Shown one piece after another: positions 33,121-42,897 of a stretch of DNA of 64,000 nucleotides (position 1 is the stretch's first letter; every line of letters begins with the position of its first letter). The notes under the pieces were generated by a model. That model did no database searches and was not told the DNA's origin. It saw nothing but the letters and a program-made list of their open reading frames with translations. Source of the DNA: Rebecca billardiae RCC1528 (lineage: Eukaryota > Haptophyta). A program made the position numbers and the translations under genes. Location: the NCBI GenBank assembly GCA_965240325.2, contig OZ251230.1:930001-994000 (forward strand), given 5' to 3'.

Positions 33121-35807
33121 ATGACGGTGAACACGCAGCAGCTGCTGCTGTCGGTGGTGAACCGGCCGAAGCTCTCGTCCGTCGACTCCAAGTTCATGGC
33201 CGCGATCTGGGACTCGTTTGTCACGTGGATGGCCGAGCGGCTGCAGGACAAGGTGGCCGTGCGCTGCCTCGACCTCGGCGACTTTGTGCTGCGCAGGGAC
33301 AAGATCGGCCCGATGGAGTTCCTCAACCCGATGTTCATCCTGAACGAGGGCTTCGCCCACCGCCACGGCCTGCACGACCGCCGCCCCAAGCAGGCGGCGC
33401 TCGAGTCGGCCGCGCCCGGCCGGCCCGACGGCGTCGACCTCAACAAGGTGACGCAGATGGCGAGCGAGCGGCTCGGCGAGGTGGTGCTGCGCGAGACGGT
33501 GGAGAACGCGCTGAAGGACGTCGTCGAGCGCCTCGGCGAGCTCTGCGCAGACGACAAGGCCCACGGCACCGTCAGCGTCGACCTGCTCTTTGCCAAGCTC
33601 GTGTGTGAGAACAAGTCGGTCGAGCTGCACTTCCTCTCCTCGGACGAGCGCGGCCGCGCGCTGGAGAGGCGGCGCGCGCGCGCGGCGGCGCTCGCGGCGA
33701 AGGGCGCGGCGTTCGAGCTCCCGCCGCCCACGCCCGCCCCCTCGCAGGCGCCCTCGTCCATCCGGCACGCCGCGGCGAGCGGCGCGACGCCCGGCGGCGG
33801 CGCGGGCGCGCGCGGGCTCGGCAGCGTGTCTGAGCTGGGCGAGGAGCTCGGGATCGTGGGGGAGAAGAGCGCGACGACGGCGCCGGGCTCGGTGGTGAGC
33901 GGGCGCGGCGGCGGGCGCACGAAGAAGGGCTACGCCCAGTCCGACCCGCCGCTCCAGCGCCCGCGCCGCTCGATGTACCGCAAGGCGGAGCAGCGCGAGA
34001 CTCGGGACGTGCTGCTGTCGCACGCGAGCCAGATCGCGCAGAAGGCGACCAAGGCCAAGGCGGAGCACGAGGAGGAGGTCGCGACGTTCGCGCACGACAT
34101 GACGAGGCTGCGCGGTGCGCGCCGCCGCGCGCCGCCGCGCGCCGCCGCGCGCCGCCGCGCGCGCGCGGCGCGCGGCGCGCGGCGCGCGGCGCGCGCGGCG
34201 GCCCGACGCCGCGTCGCCTGCGGCGCGCGCGCGCACTCACCGCCACCTCCCCGCGCGCGCGCCCGTGCGCGCTTGGGTCTCGCTCGCAGGCGAGATGGTG
34301 CACGAGCTGGAGGAGAAGGTGGCCCGCCGCGCGCACATGCGCGACGTCGCGCTGATCCACCAGGTGCAGGCGCACGAGAAGGCGCTGCGCGACCGCGAGG
34401 CGAGGGGCCTCGGGGAGAAGGGCGACAACCTCTTCTTCCCCTTCCGCACGGAGGAGGAGGTGGCAGAGCAGGTGCGCACACGGCGGGGCGAAGGGCGGGC
34501 AAAGGAGCGGCGCGCGCGCGCGCGAGCTCAGCCACTCACCCGCCCCATCGGCCGCCGCGCGCCCGCCCGCGCGCCCGCCCGCGCGCGCCCTCTCCGCGCC
34601 CGCCCGCGCGCGCCGCGCCCGGCTGCCCTCGCGCGCGCCGCGCCCGGCTGCCCTCGGCCTGTGCGCGGCTGCGCAGACGCGCCGCTCGAACAAGCTGCTC
34701 AAGGCGAACCTCGACCAGCAGCTGCGCGAGCGCGCCGAGGCGAAAGCGTCGATGGCGCGCGCCAAGCTGCCCTCCATCCACGGCGGCAACCTCACCTCGC
34801 TGCCGATGGATCTGCCCGACCCGCCGCCGCCGCCCGACAAGGGCGCGCAGCCGACCGTCGCGCTGCAGGCGGCCATCGACGAGGCATATGATGTGCGCGC
34901 ACGCACGCGCACGGAGCGGCGCGCGCCCGGCGGCGCGAAGCGCAGCCTCTCTCGGCCGCGGGCTGCCGGCCGTGTGCGCCGCGCGCGCGCGCGCGCGCAA
35001 CACACGGCCCCGTGCGCGCTGCGTGCCACGACGCACGCACGCACACTCACGCAGCACACTCCCCGCGCCGCGCGCCGCATGCCGCCCCCGCCGTGCGCGG
35101 GCGCAGCGGTACTCGAGCTTCCTCAACACGCGCGCCACCGCCGAGCAGCGCGCGCGCGCGTACGCGGAGGAGCAGACGTACCTCTCGGAGCAGGCCGAGC
35201 TGCTCAAGCGCGAGGAGTCCAAGAGGAGGCTGGGCGAGATGAGCAACTACCTCAAGCAGCAGGTGTGCGCGGCGCGGCGCGGCGCGGCGCCGTCGGCCGC
35301 GCGGTCAGCCGCGCGGGCGAGGCAGCGCGCCGCGCGGGAGCGGCCGCTTGCGCGGGGCGAGTGGACGGCCCGGCGGCGGCGCGCGCGGCCCTCGCGCGTG
35401 ACGAGATCTCGTGCGTGACGCGACGCCTCCCGCCCGCGCACCAGATCGAGCACAAGTCTCTGAAGGAGCAGCAGACCAAACTCGAGCGGCGCGCGTACAG
35501 GGACGGCGAGCACTCTTCCATGCTGCCCAAGCCCGCCACGCGCAACTTCGAGAAGGAGGCGCACCGGCGCGACGAGCTGCGCCGCGTGCTGGACGCGCAG
35601 GTGGCGGAGAAGGAGCGGCGCAAGCGCGAGCAGGCGCAGGAGGACAAGGCCGCGCAGGCGGAGATGCTCGCCCTCGTCTCGCACGAGCTGCGCGAGTCGC
35701 GCGTGCGCGACCAGCTGCGCAAGCACGACGAGAAGACGGTGCTGCGCGAGGCGTGGGACCGGCAGAAGGCGCTCAAGGACCTCGAGAAGCAGGTGGCCAC
35801 GTCCTGA
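33121..35807 (+). CDS. CCDC81-like HU-domain coiled-coil protein
   Basis: Resembles CCDC81, a centrosome/basal-body protein whose N-terminus carries eukaryotic HU-like (bacterial histone-like fold) domains. Exons 33121-34114, 34290-34471, 34677-34892, 35107-35262 and 35445-35807; introns of 175, 205, 214 and 182 bp, three starting GTGCGC and the last GTGTGC. The product is 636 residues. The first HU-like domain spans about residues 1-80 (SKFMAAIWDSFVTWMAERL, VRCLDLGDFVLRRDKIG), and a second follows to about 185 (ENALKDVVERLGELC, VSVDLLFAKLVCENKSVELHF). The remainder is charged coiled coil with the CCDC81-type end LPKPATRNFEKEAHRRDELR and RDQLRKHDEKTVLREAWDRQ. The frame is open upstream, but the HU fold sets the start at 33121. 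A dispersed repeat ends 199 bp upstream. Confidence 0.8.
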
Positions 35808-37768
35808 GCCCCGCACGCGCGCCGGCGCGTGGGCGCCGGCGCGTGGGCGCCGGCGCGGCGCACGGCGCCGGCGCACGGCGCCACGCGCCGCGTGCGCTGC
35901 ACGCGCTCACCGCTGGGCGAGCAGCCGTGCAGTCGCGCCTCGGGTCCCGACGGCGCAGCCTTCTCGGTGCGCTCGACGGCTCGCCCAAGCGGCTCACGGC
36001 GCGTGCGGTATCACATATCATTGGAGTCCGAGCCTTCCGAGTTGGCGCTTCTTGCAGTCTTACTCTTGGCCGGGGACAGGCATCGGTCTGAGTGATCGGA
36101 GACGGAGGGCGGAAACGACTGACGGCCCGACGAGATGCCCGAGCGGCAGGCTGCGGGACTGCTGTCTGCTGTCTGGAGGCCGTCAGTCAGAGGACGAATT
36201 CACCGTGCTGACTCGGACAATGCAGAGCAGTGCTGACCATCACCACCGCGTCCGCCACGCGTCGAGTGACGCGGGACTGGAGTCGCGCCGTCTCGGCGTT
36301 CAGCGTCACTGCCGTTCGGACCGCTGACGCTGACGCTGGCATCACGCTGTCGGCTGTGCGGAGTGTGGCCCGGGGCCCGGGCCCGCCGGGAAGTGAGACG
36401 TCCCAGGCCGGCCGGGGCGTCAGCCTGAATAAGATAATTCATTGGTCAATCGTCACTCTCTCGGTGTCTACTCAGTCTAGTAGCCAGTAGGTTCGGCGTG
36501 CGGGCAGCCGTCAGCGAGTGCGGAGTGTAACGTGGCCCGAATGTCACAGCGGACTGCGGAGAGTCAGGACGCCGCACTGGCTGCGCGGCCTGCGGCTGCG
36601 GGGAGGGTCCCGACCGGTGACGGTCCCGTGTCACGGCCGTGTGGCCGCGTGGCGGTCGAAAAGTCGTACGTAACAAGTGAAAGCTGTCACTCGTCACGCT
36701 CACGCGCTCGTAGTCACAGTCCGTAGTCACAGTCCGTAGTCAGTACCGACCGCGCCGACGCCCAACTCTCGACGAACCGACTGCCTACAGCCTAGTGCCT
36801 ACGCCACCCCCCCCCCCGGCCCGGTGACCTGGCCGTGGCACTGGGGCCTGGATCGCGCGGTAGCTTACTGCCAGGACGGGCATCGGCACGCGGCCCGTCG
36901 CCCGCCGGCCGCTTCCCGTTCCCAAGCTGGCTGGTACTCTCCGCCATCGCACTCGCTTCACGTGAGCTGTGTGCCCGCCGAGGTACTGACAATGGCGGCG
37001 CAGTCGTAAAGACAGGTTCCCAAGACAAGTGCTTTCCAGTTTCCGGTACAGTTCACTATGATGGCGAAGGGCTCGTGGGCGAACGAGCACGAGCGCCCAC
37101 TGGCGGGTCGCCACGACGGCGCACGATGTTTGCTGAACTCACCTGGTCGTGGGACGTCGTCGGCGCACGCGCCAGGTCGCGCTTCTGGCCGCCTTCGCCT
37201 TGTTTCGTGAGTTCCGCGCACAAGGCCGAACGCCAGCGTTTCAAGCCGCAAGACGCGTGCGCGGACTCAGGAAGGGCGGATTCCGAGGCAAGGCGCGGTT
37301 GCGCTGGCGCGGGTAGGTCCCAGAGCTACCGTCCGAGCCGCTGCACACGCTTTTCCTCCGCGCGCGCGTCTCTGAGCTCGATTCCCATGCCTCAGCCAGT
37401 GCTAGGGGCTAATTGGACAGACAATGCCATTTCGGCCGCCATGCGCGGAGACGGGCCCGCAGGGAGGAAGCGCGCCACTCCAGGGTGTCCAGTCCAGTGT
37501 ACTGGAGTACCCTTGCTCCAGGGACCCCTGAGAGTCCGTCCCTGGCGCCCCTTCGACCCCAACGCTCCCCGAGAGGCCTCCGCGTGACGGTTGGGCTGGC
37601 CACTGTCCAGATCACGACCCGTATCCACCTGTACCTCTTCCGGATGAGTCCCGATTCTGAGATTTTGATTATTGGCCGACGATTTCAGCTCGTCGCCGTC
37701 GGATCGATCCCCGCTCGTTGGTTGGAGGCGAGGCCGCGGCGCCCCCGCCCAAGGCCGCCACGCCAGTG
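35808..37768. other. Intergenic region, no supported gene
   Basis: 35826-35890 is a run of short GC palindromes (GGCGCCGGCGCGTGGGCGCC type). A frame at 36835-37587 contains VVKTG...FPVSGTVHYDG, faintly like an FKBP start, but nothing following supports it. 37480-37540 has short TCCAGT/CTGGAG palindromic stretches. Confidence 0.5.
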
Positions 37769-38578
37769 ATGTCGCTCGCGAAATCACTGCTGGTCGTCGC
37801 GCTCGTGGCGACGGCTGCGGCAATCGGCCTGCTTGTCGCCTCTCAGCGGTCTCCTCTCGCCCCGCCCGGGGCTGCTGACGGTAGCGCAGCGGCCGACGCC
37901 CCGACGGCCGGCCCGTCGCATACGGGCGGCCCCGTGCTACGCTTCATGCAGCTCTACCACGGTCCGTCCAACCAGTGCGCCAATGGCGAGCTCAACCCCG
38001 GGGACGCAGACGTCACGTACACAATCGAAGGTGCCGGCGCATCCTCGGGTTACACGATCACCTCGCGCATGGAGTGGGACGGCGTCGTCACCGGCGGCGA
38101 GTACGGGCACGACAAGCTCAACGTGACCGCGCAGCTCTCCAACTCGCTCGCGCCAGCGAACGCCTTCACGCAGGGGATTCCTACGGGGAGTTGGGCGCCA
38201 TTTAACGATCCGACGGGCAGCGCCTTTGTCGCCACGGCGGCATGGTCGATGAGCGGCACGCTCACCGTGTCGATTGGCGGCCAGAAGACAGTGTGCCCCG
38301 ACTTCCACGTGGCGCTGAACTGGGGCGGTCCGGGCGGGTCGAGCTCGCCGAAGTTCGACATCTGGTATTTTGGCGCGTCGTACTGCAGCGGGGGCCCAAT
38401 GTCCCTCGGGGGCGCAAATGCCCTCGATTGCAAATGCGGCGACTCGAAGAACAAGCCAGGCCATGGCGGCTACAACCTCAAGCTGCGAGGCCCGCCGTGG
38501 GGTGTCAACTGTCAGCCGCGGCTGCCCGCCTACTCTGCGCTCAGCGTGTGCATCGAGGACACCGACAACTTTTGCTGA
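37769..38578 (+). CDS. Hypothetical membrane-anchored or secreted protein
   Basis: 269 residues from the ATG at 37769 (the frame is open from 37718). The N-terminus MSLAKSLLVVALVATAAAIGLLVA is a signal peptide or signal anchor. The rest is Gly/Ser/Asn-rich with a beta-like pattern: ADVTYTIEGAGASSGYTITSRMEWDGVVTG has the look of a cellulose-binding-like or lectin-like sandwich. About ten cysteines toward the C-terminus (CPDF, YCSGG, LDCKCGD, VNCQP, VCIEDTDNFC) are probably in disulfides. No family was recognised. Single exon, natural composition, complete with TGA at 38576-38578. Confidence 0.65.
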   Translation: MSLAKSLLVVALVATAAAIGLLVASQRSPLAPPGAADGSAAADAPTAGPSHTGGPVLRFMQLYHGPSNQCANGELNPGDADVTYTIEGAGASSGYTITSRMEWDGVVTGGEYGHDKLNVTAQLSNSLAPANAFTQGIPTGSWAPFNDPTGSAFVATAAWSMSGTLTVSIGGQKTVCPDFHVALNWGGPGGSSSPKFDIWYFGASYCSGGPMSLGGANALDCKCGDSKNKPGHGGYNLKLRGPPWGVNCQPRLPAYSALSVCIEDTDNFC

Positions 38579-38698
38579 TGCGCACGCCCACTCATTCAAG
38601 CTCACTGTAGGGGCCCGCGCCGAGACCACCGGGGGCACTGAGACGGCCGGGCCTCACTCCCATCTGATCCGGCCCGCGCGCGGCCGCTGCGCGACCGC

Positions 38699-38752
38699 GC
38701 CGCGCCGCCGCGCCGCGCCCGCCCGCCCGCCCGCCCGCCCGCCCGCCCGGGC
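38699..38752 (+). repeat. GC-rich simple repeat (CCCG)n
   Basis: GCCGC runs followed by about seven CCCG units, downstream of the secreted-protein gene. Confidence 0.85.
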
Positions 38753-38844
38753 CACGGTCCCGTGGCCGTGGAGTCACTGACTAGTTATACCGATCTGCGC
38801 GGCTGCGTGATCGGACTGATCAATGCGGTATAGTTATTAGTTAT

Positions 38845-40385
38845 TATGACCGCGTTCCGCGGTCCTCTTCCGTCAGAACCAACCGGTAGTTGGGGGCCCG
38901 CGGTGCAGCTGTGCCACCCGCTCCGTCACCGCCACGGCACGGCGTCGCCCGTCGCATATGCCACCTCGCTGCATCAGTCGCGCGGACTCATCCACTCGCC
39001 GCTGGCCGCGCAGATCTGAGCCTGTGGGCTTTCGTGTCAGGCAGTCACTAGTCAGGCATCCGTCGTGCCCATCAGCGCCCGAGAGCTGGCTCTCAGTCAC
39101 TGAGTGAGTGAGAGCCGCCGCTCTAACAGCGCGCGGTCCGAGCTCGCGCGCCAAACGCCCGCCCATGCGCCAGTCAAGCCGTCGAGACTCGAGACAGCTC
39201 GGATGCGGCGGACGAGAGCAAAATCCATCACAGCTCGGCCATGGACGGCGCGAGCGAGGGCTTGGGCGAGCGAGATGGCCGTGGTGGCTGCTCCACATCC
39301 CGACAAAACGTCCATCAGGCGAAGGCTCCGCACTGCAGATCAGGCTCGGCGCCAGACGGCTGAGCCGGAACGTCCTCGCGAGGCCCCGCGCTTCAACACG
39401 CCGAGAATTCAGCTGCGCGGCGTGCGGCGTGGCGCGCGCGGGCGCGCGCATGGTCAGCTGGAAACACAGCGAGAAACTCGCCTCGCCCCCACGCGCCACG
39501 CGCATTCGCACCCATAATATCACACGCGAGGAGCATCGTCCGATGAGTGAAGCTACTCGGCAGCTTCCGATTGGCACCGGTGAGTCAGCTCACGGCTGCG
39601 CAGTCAATAAACGATGAACTCGAGGGACACCCCATGCTGCTCGGTCACCTGCGGAGTAGGCCTGGATTCACGCGTTAGGATGCCCCGCGGTCTCCTCCTC
39701 GTACCGTCGCCGACCGCTCTCCGCGCGCGGGCGTTGACACTCGATTCGTCGGTCCGCCGGTCGTGCTCGGTTGGAAACCGCACTGACTGGGCCGAAGAGG
39801 GATCGGCAGGGCGGGGCGCGCGGGGTGAGCGGGGCACGAAAGCGACGCCGATGACCGTCGGGACCCGCCGCAGCCGCGCGCACCTGCGCTGAGTCCGTCG
39901 GATTGAACGCCTCGTGCGCAGCGCCGCCGGCGCGAGGCACCCCTCGGCTTGCTGAGTGAGCCCTTCTCAGCGGGCTCAAACCTACCGACCGTCGGGATCC
40001 GGCACAGGCGACGGGCGGCCAGGGAGATAGTATGAAGATTGCGTTGTGGTGGCGCGATCAACATTTGATCATCAAACGTCGTCGCTCCTTGAATATCATT
40101 GGCCGAAAAATTCGCTTGTAACGGTTCGTTACGTTAGGGATCCTAAAGGGCGTGAAGTTTTTTGGACGGGCGTCACTCCACGCTTTACTATGAACTTGCG
40201 TGGGCGCGACCTTTTTCGACGCTAATGCACCTGTAAGGGAGTCTCAAAATTCGAAACTCGGTCTCCTCCAGCCATGAAAATCGTCCCCCGTCCCTTTTTT
40301 CTTGATCAAAGATCTTTTTGAAACGTTGTTCGGGCCCGCTGGTGCGGGCTCCACGCTGCGCGCTCCGCCCTGCACCGCGGGCCAT
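38845..40385 (+). repeat. Dispersed 1.55-kb repeat, copy B
   Basis: Partner of 149-1709. It contains an extra 212 bp (39454-39665) bounded by TGG on both sides relative to copy A. The last 180 bp, including AAAGATCTTTTTGAAACG, are almost identical to copy A. No domain was seen in its frames. 40386-40871 beyond it shows no gene. Confidence 0.8.
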
Positions 40386-40871
40386 AATAATAATATATAT
40401 CGACGACTATCCGAGTCCCGAGAATCTCAGAATCTGGCGATGATAATCTGCGAAGCAGTCCCGCTGCAGTCCGCGCCGGCTCGCCGCCGGCCGTCCGCGG
40501 CGCCGATACTGATCGTCACTACAGATAGACTGATCACTCACTCAGGTGTTAGAAAAGCGGACGAAATTAAACTCGCGTCAACGCCCCGCCGTCAACCGCC
40601 GCCGGCGGGTCCGCGGTTTTATCGACCGATCGCCGCCGAGCTATACAGTACATACAGTGATGAGGCGGTTAGTCGGACAGTAGTCTGTCGGTGACACTGG
40701 GTGACAACTCATGCCAGCGGCGTCATTTAGCCGCGAATAGAGTCATTGCCGGCGACCTGTTGATCACTGCCACTTTCCAACTTTGCCAGTCACTCGGCCA
40801 CTCGGATTCGCAAGCGCGAAGTTGCACAATATTACTGCAGTTTGCTACAGTTTACTATGTTTTCACGTGCA

Positions 40872-41143
40872 CACTTGGTTAAGGCGTGATTGACGCCATC
40901 CAACACTGCACAAAGACACCGCCACAAAACAGACCAGCGCAGGCAGGTGAGGGGCGCGTTGGCGTTGCCGCACCTCATCGAGGCGGCGGCCATTGCAGCA
41001 AGCGGCCGCCCCGCGCTCGGAGGCACGCGCTCGAGAGCGCGCTCTGACACCACACGGGGAGGGTGCTGCACCTGGATGTTGCATCCCAGCCACCTCGAGG
41101 GTGCAGCCGCGCCAAACACCTGCCTGGGCTGTGAGCGACGCCG
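40872..41143 (-). repeat. Dispersed repeat, about 270 bp, copy 2
   Basis: Inverted relative to 28382-28643. One antisense frame conserves the peptide VVSERALERVPPSAGRPLAA with copy 1, suggesting a coding origin. Confidence 0.85.
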
Positions 41144-41252
41144 CAGTAAGAAATCCTCCACCCACGCATCACGATCTCACGATCTGACGGCATACCCCCA
41201 TACAGTTTACTAAGAATAAGAGACGCACACTGGAGGCTTCGGCCGCCAGCCT

Positions 41253-41366
41253 GATCACCCGGAGCCCGTTATAAAGGGGAATTTTAAAAAACAGCAGCTC
41301 AGGCAGGCGCGAGTACCCGCCCCATCCTTTTTAAATTCCCCTTTATAATACGGGCTCCGGGTGATC
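41253..41366. repeat. Foldback element (39-bp arms) upstream of sirtuin
   Basis: Left arm 41253-41290 and right arm 41328-41366 are reverse complements except for small indels (GATCACCCGGAGCCCG...AAAGGGGAATTT). The loop is 37 bp. Each arm holds a TATAAAGGGG-like stretch. It ends 65 bp before the ATG at 41432. It could be a MITE, or it could contribute to the promoter. Confidence 0.85.
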
Positions 41367-41431
41367 GGACTATCCGTGACCGTAGTTACCGCTACACGTA
41401 CCATCTTCAATCTGGATCGCGGCCGCGCCCG

Positions 41432-42760
41432 TTGGACCAGTCCTCGCCCGCACGACCGGCCATGCGTGCGGTGGATGGCTGCGCGTGCGCGGTGCGGGAG
41501 TGCGGCCGCGCAATCGACGTCGAGGACGAGGCGGTGAGGCTGGTTGTGGAGCTCGAGCGCGTGCGCAAGGCCCGCGCGGCTGACCTACTCGCGGCACGCA
41601 TCGACTGGGCGGCCGGCATGCAGCTCACGCTGCACGCGGCGTGCTGGCGCGCCGTCACGGCCTCGTGCAAGCGCCGCTCGCTCGAAGAGCGGCTGCTCGC
41701 CGCGGCGCGAGACACCCTCGAGCGTTTTGACGGCTCGACCCGCCTGAAGCAAGCCGCTGAGCGCTGCGCCGAGCTCGTGCACGCGCACCACGGCCGCGTC
41801 GTTGCCTTCACTGGCGCTGGCATCAGCGTCGCCGCCGGCATTCCCGACTACCGCGGCACGGCCGGCGTCGACACGATGGCCGAGATGGGGCAGGATGCGG
41901 GCGCCTCCGGAGAGACGGACTATACCGCGCTGCAGCCGACCGTCACCCACACCCTGCTGGCCCAGCTGGACGCGCGCGGCGCGCTGGCGTACACGGTCAC
42001 GCAGAACTGCGACGGATTGCACCGGAGCGCGGGCACCGCGCTGACGCGCCTGAGCGAGCTGCACGGCAGCGTGTTCGTCGAGTACTGCGAGCGCTGTGGC
42101 GCGGAGTACGAGCGTGGCTATGAGGTGGACGCGTTCTCGACCGACTGCTACAGCGAGCCGTGGTTCGTGCAGTGCGCGCAGTGCCGCTTCAACCACTTCA
42201 CCGGCCGCAGGTGCACGCGGAGGCGGTGCGGCGGTCGGCTGCGCGACACGATCGTCAACTTTGGCGACGACCTGCACGACCGGGCGTGCGGAGGGCTGCC
42301 GCGTGCTGAGCGCGCCTGCGCCGCTGCAGAAGTGTGCATTGCCATCGGCTCCTCGCTCTCGGTGAGCCCGGCCAACACGCTCCCCACGCTCGCGCGCACC
42401 GCGCTCGTCGTGGTCAACCTGCAGCCCACAGACTTGGACGCGCGCGCGCACGTGCGCGCTTACGCGGAGTCTGACGTCTTCATGCGCCTCTTGAGCGCGC
42501 AGCTCGCGGTGCTCAGCACGCGCGTGAGGGCAGGTTCCGCCGAGGTGACGCTAGCGCCGCTGCCCAAGAATGACGCCACACCTCCAGGAGCGCCTGCTGC
42601 TGTTGCGGACAAGCGCTCAGGGCCGTTGCCAGCTGCCGACGGCGACGACGACAATGTCAATGTCGTCGACGATGCGGATCCCGCCGGCGAAGCGGAAGCA
42701 GGCGACGATGGCCCCACCCGTTCAAAGCGGCAGCGCCGCCAGCGCGGTGGCCGCACGTGA
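41432..42760 (+). CDS. Sirtuin, SIRT6/7-like NAD-dependent deacylase
   Basis: NAD-dependent protein deacylase, probably nuclear. 442 residues from 41432 (an alternative ATG lies at 41462, MRAVDGCA). The sirtuin core is complete: FTGAGISVAAGIPDYRGTAG, then TQNCDGLH, catalytic His in SELHGSVFVEYC, a four-Cys zinc site (CERC...C-x4-C, GRRCTRRRCGG), IVNFGDDL and IGSSLSVSPANTLP. RDTIVNFGD and the spacing are of class IV (SIRT6/7). Odd features are an N-terminal Cys-rich segment (CACAVREC...HAAC) that might bind zinc, and a C-terminal acidic stretch followed by basic KRQRRQRGGR, a likely nuclear signal. Single exon. The gene converges on the methyltransferase-sulfatase gene with 137 bp between stop codons. 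Confidence 0.92.
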   Translation: MDQSSPARPAMRAVDGCACAVRECGRAIDVEDEAVRLVVELERVRKARAADLLAARIDWAAGMQLTLHAACWRAVTASCKRRSLEERLLAAARDTLERFDGSTRLKQAAERCAELVHAHHGRVVAFTGAGISVAAGIPDYRGTAGVDTMAEMGQDAGASGETDYTALQPTVTHTLLAQLDARGALAYTVTQNCDGLHRSAGTALTRLSELHGSVFVEYCERCGAEYERGYEVDAFSTDCYSEPWFVQCAQCRFNHFTGRRCTRRRCGGRLRDTIVNFGDDLHDRACGGLPRAERACAAAEVCIAIGSSLSVSPANTLPTLARTALVVVNLQPTDLDARAHVRAYAESDVFMRLLSAQLAVLSTRVRAGSAEVTLAPLPKNDATPPGAPAAVADKRSGPLPAADGDDDNVNVVDDADPAGEAEAGDDGPTRSKRQRRQRGGRT

Positions 42761-42814
42761 CGTACGCCCGCCAAGCGCGCAGACGAGATCCGGCGACGAA
42801 ACTAGCTATAGCAT

Positions 42815-42864
42815 ATATATATATACAGTATTAATATATATAAGGCAGATATACAGTATTATAT
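42815..42864 (+). repeat. TA-rich tract between convergent genes
   Basis: Two TATATA stretches in the 137-bp space between two convergent genes. They may serve polyadenylation of either gene. Confidence 0.6.
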
Positions 42865-42897
42865 AAGCTGCTAGTTGTCATGGAGCGGTAGTACGCC

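Noticed and set aside
36835-37587. FKBP-like peptide (VVKTG...FPVSGTVHYDG)
   Set aside because: Only about 20 residues fit, the spacing before VHY is shorter than in FKBPs, and no later FKBP motifs follow in any frame.
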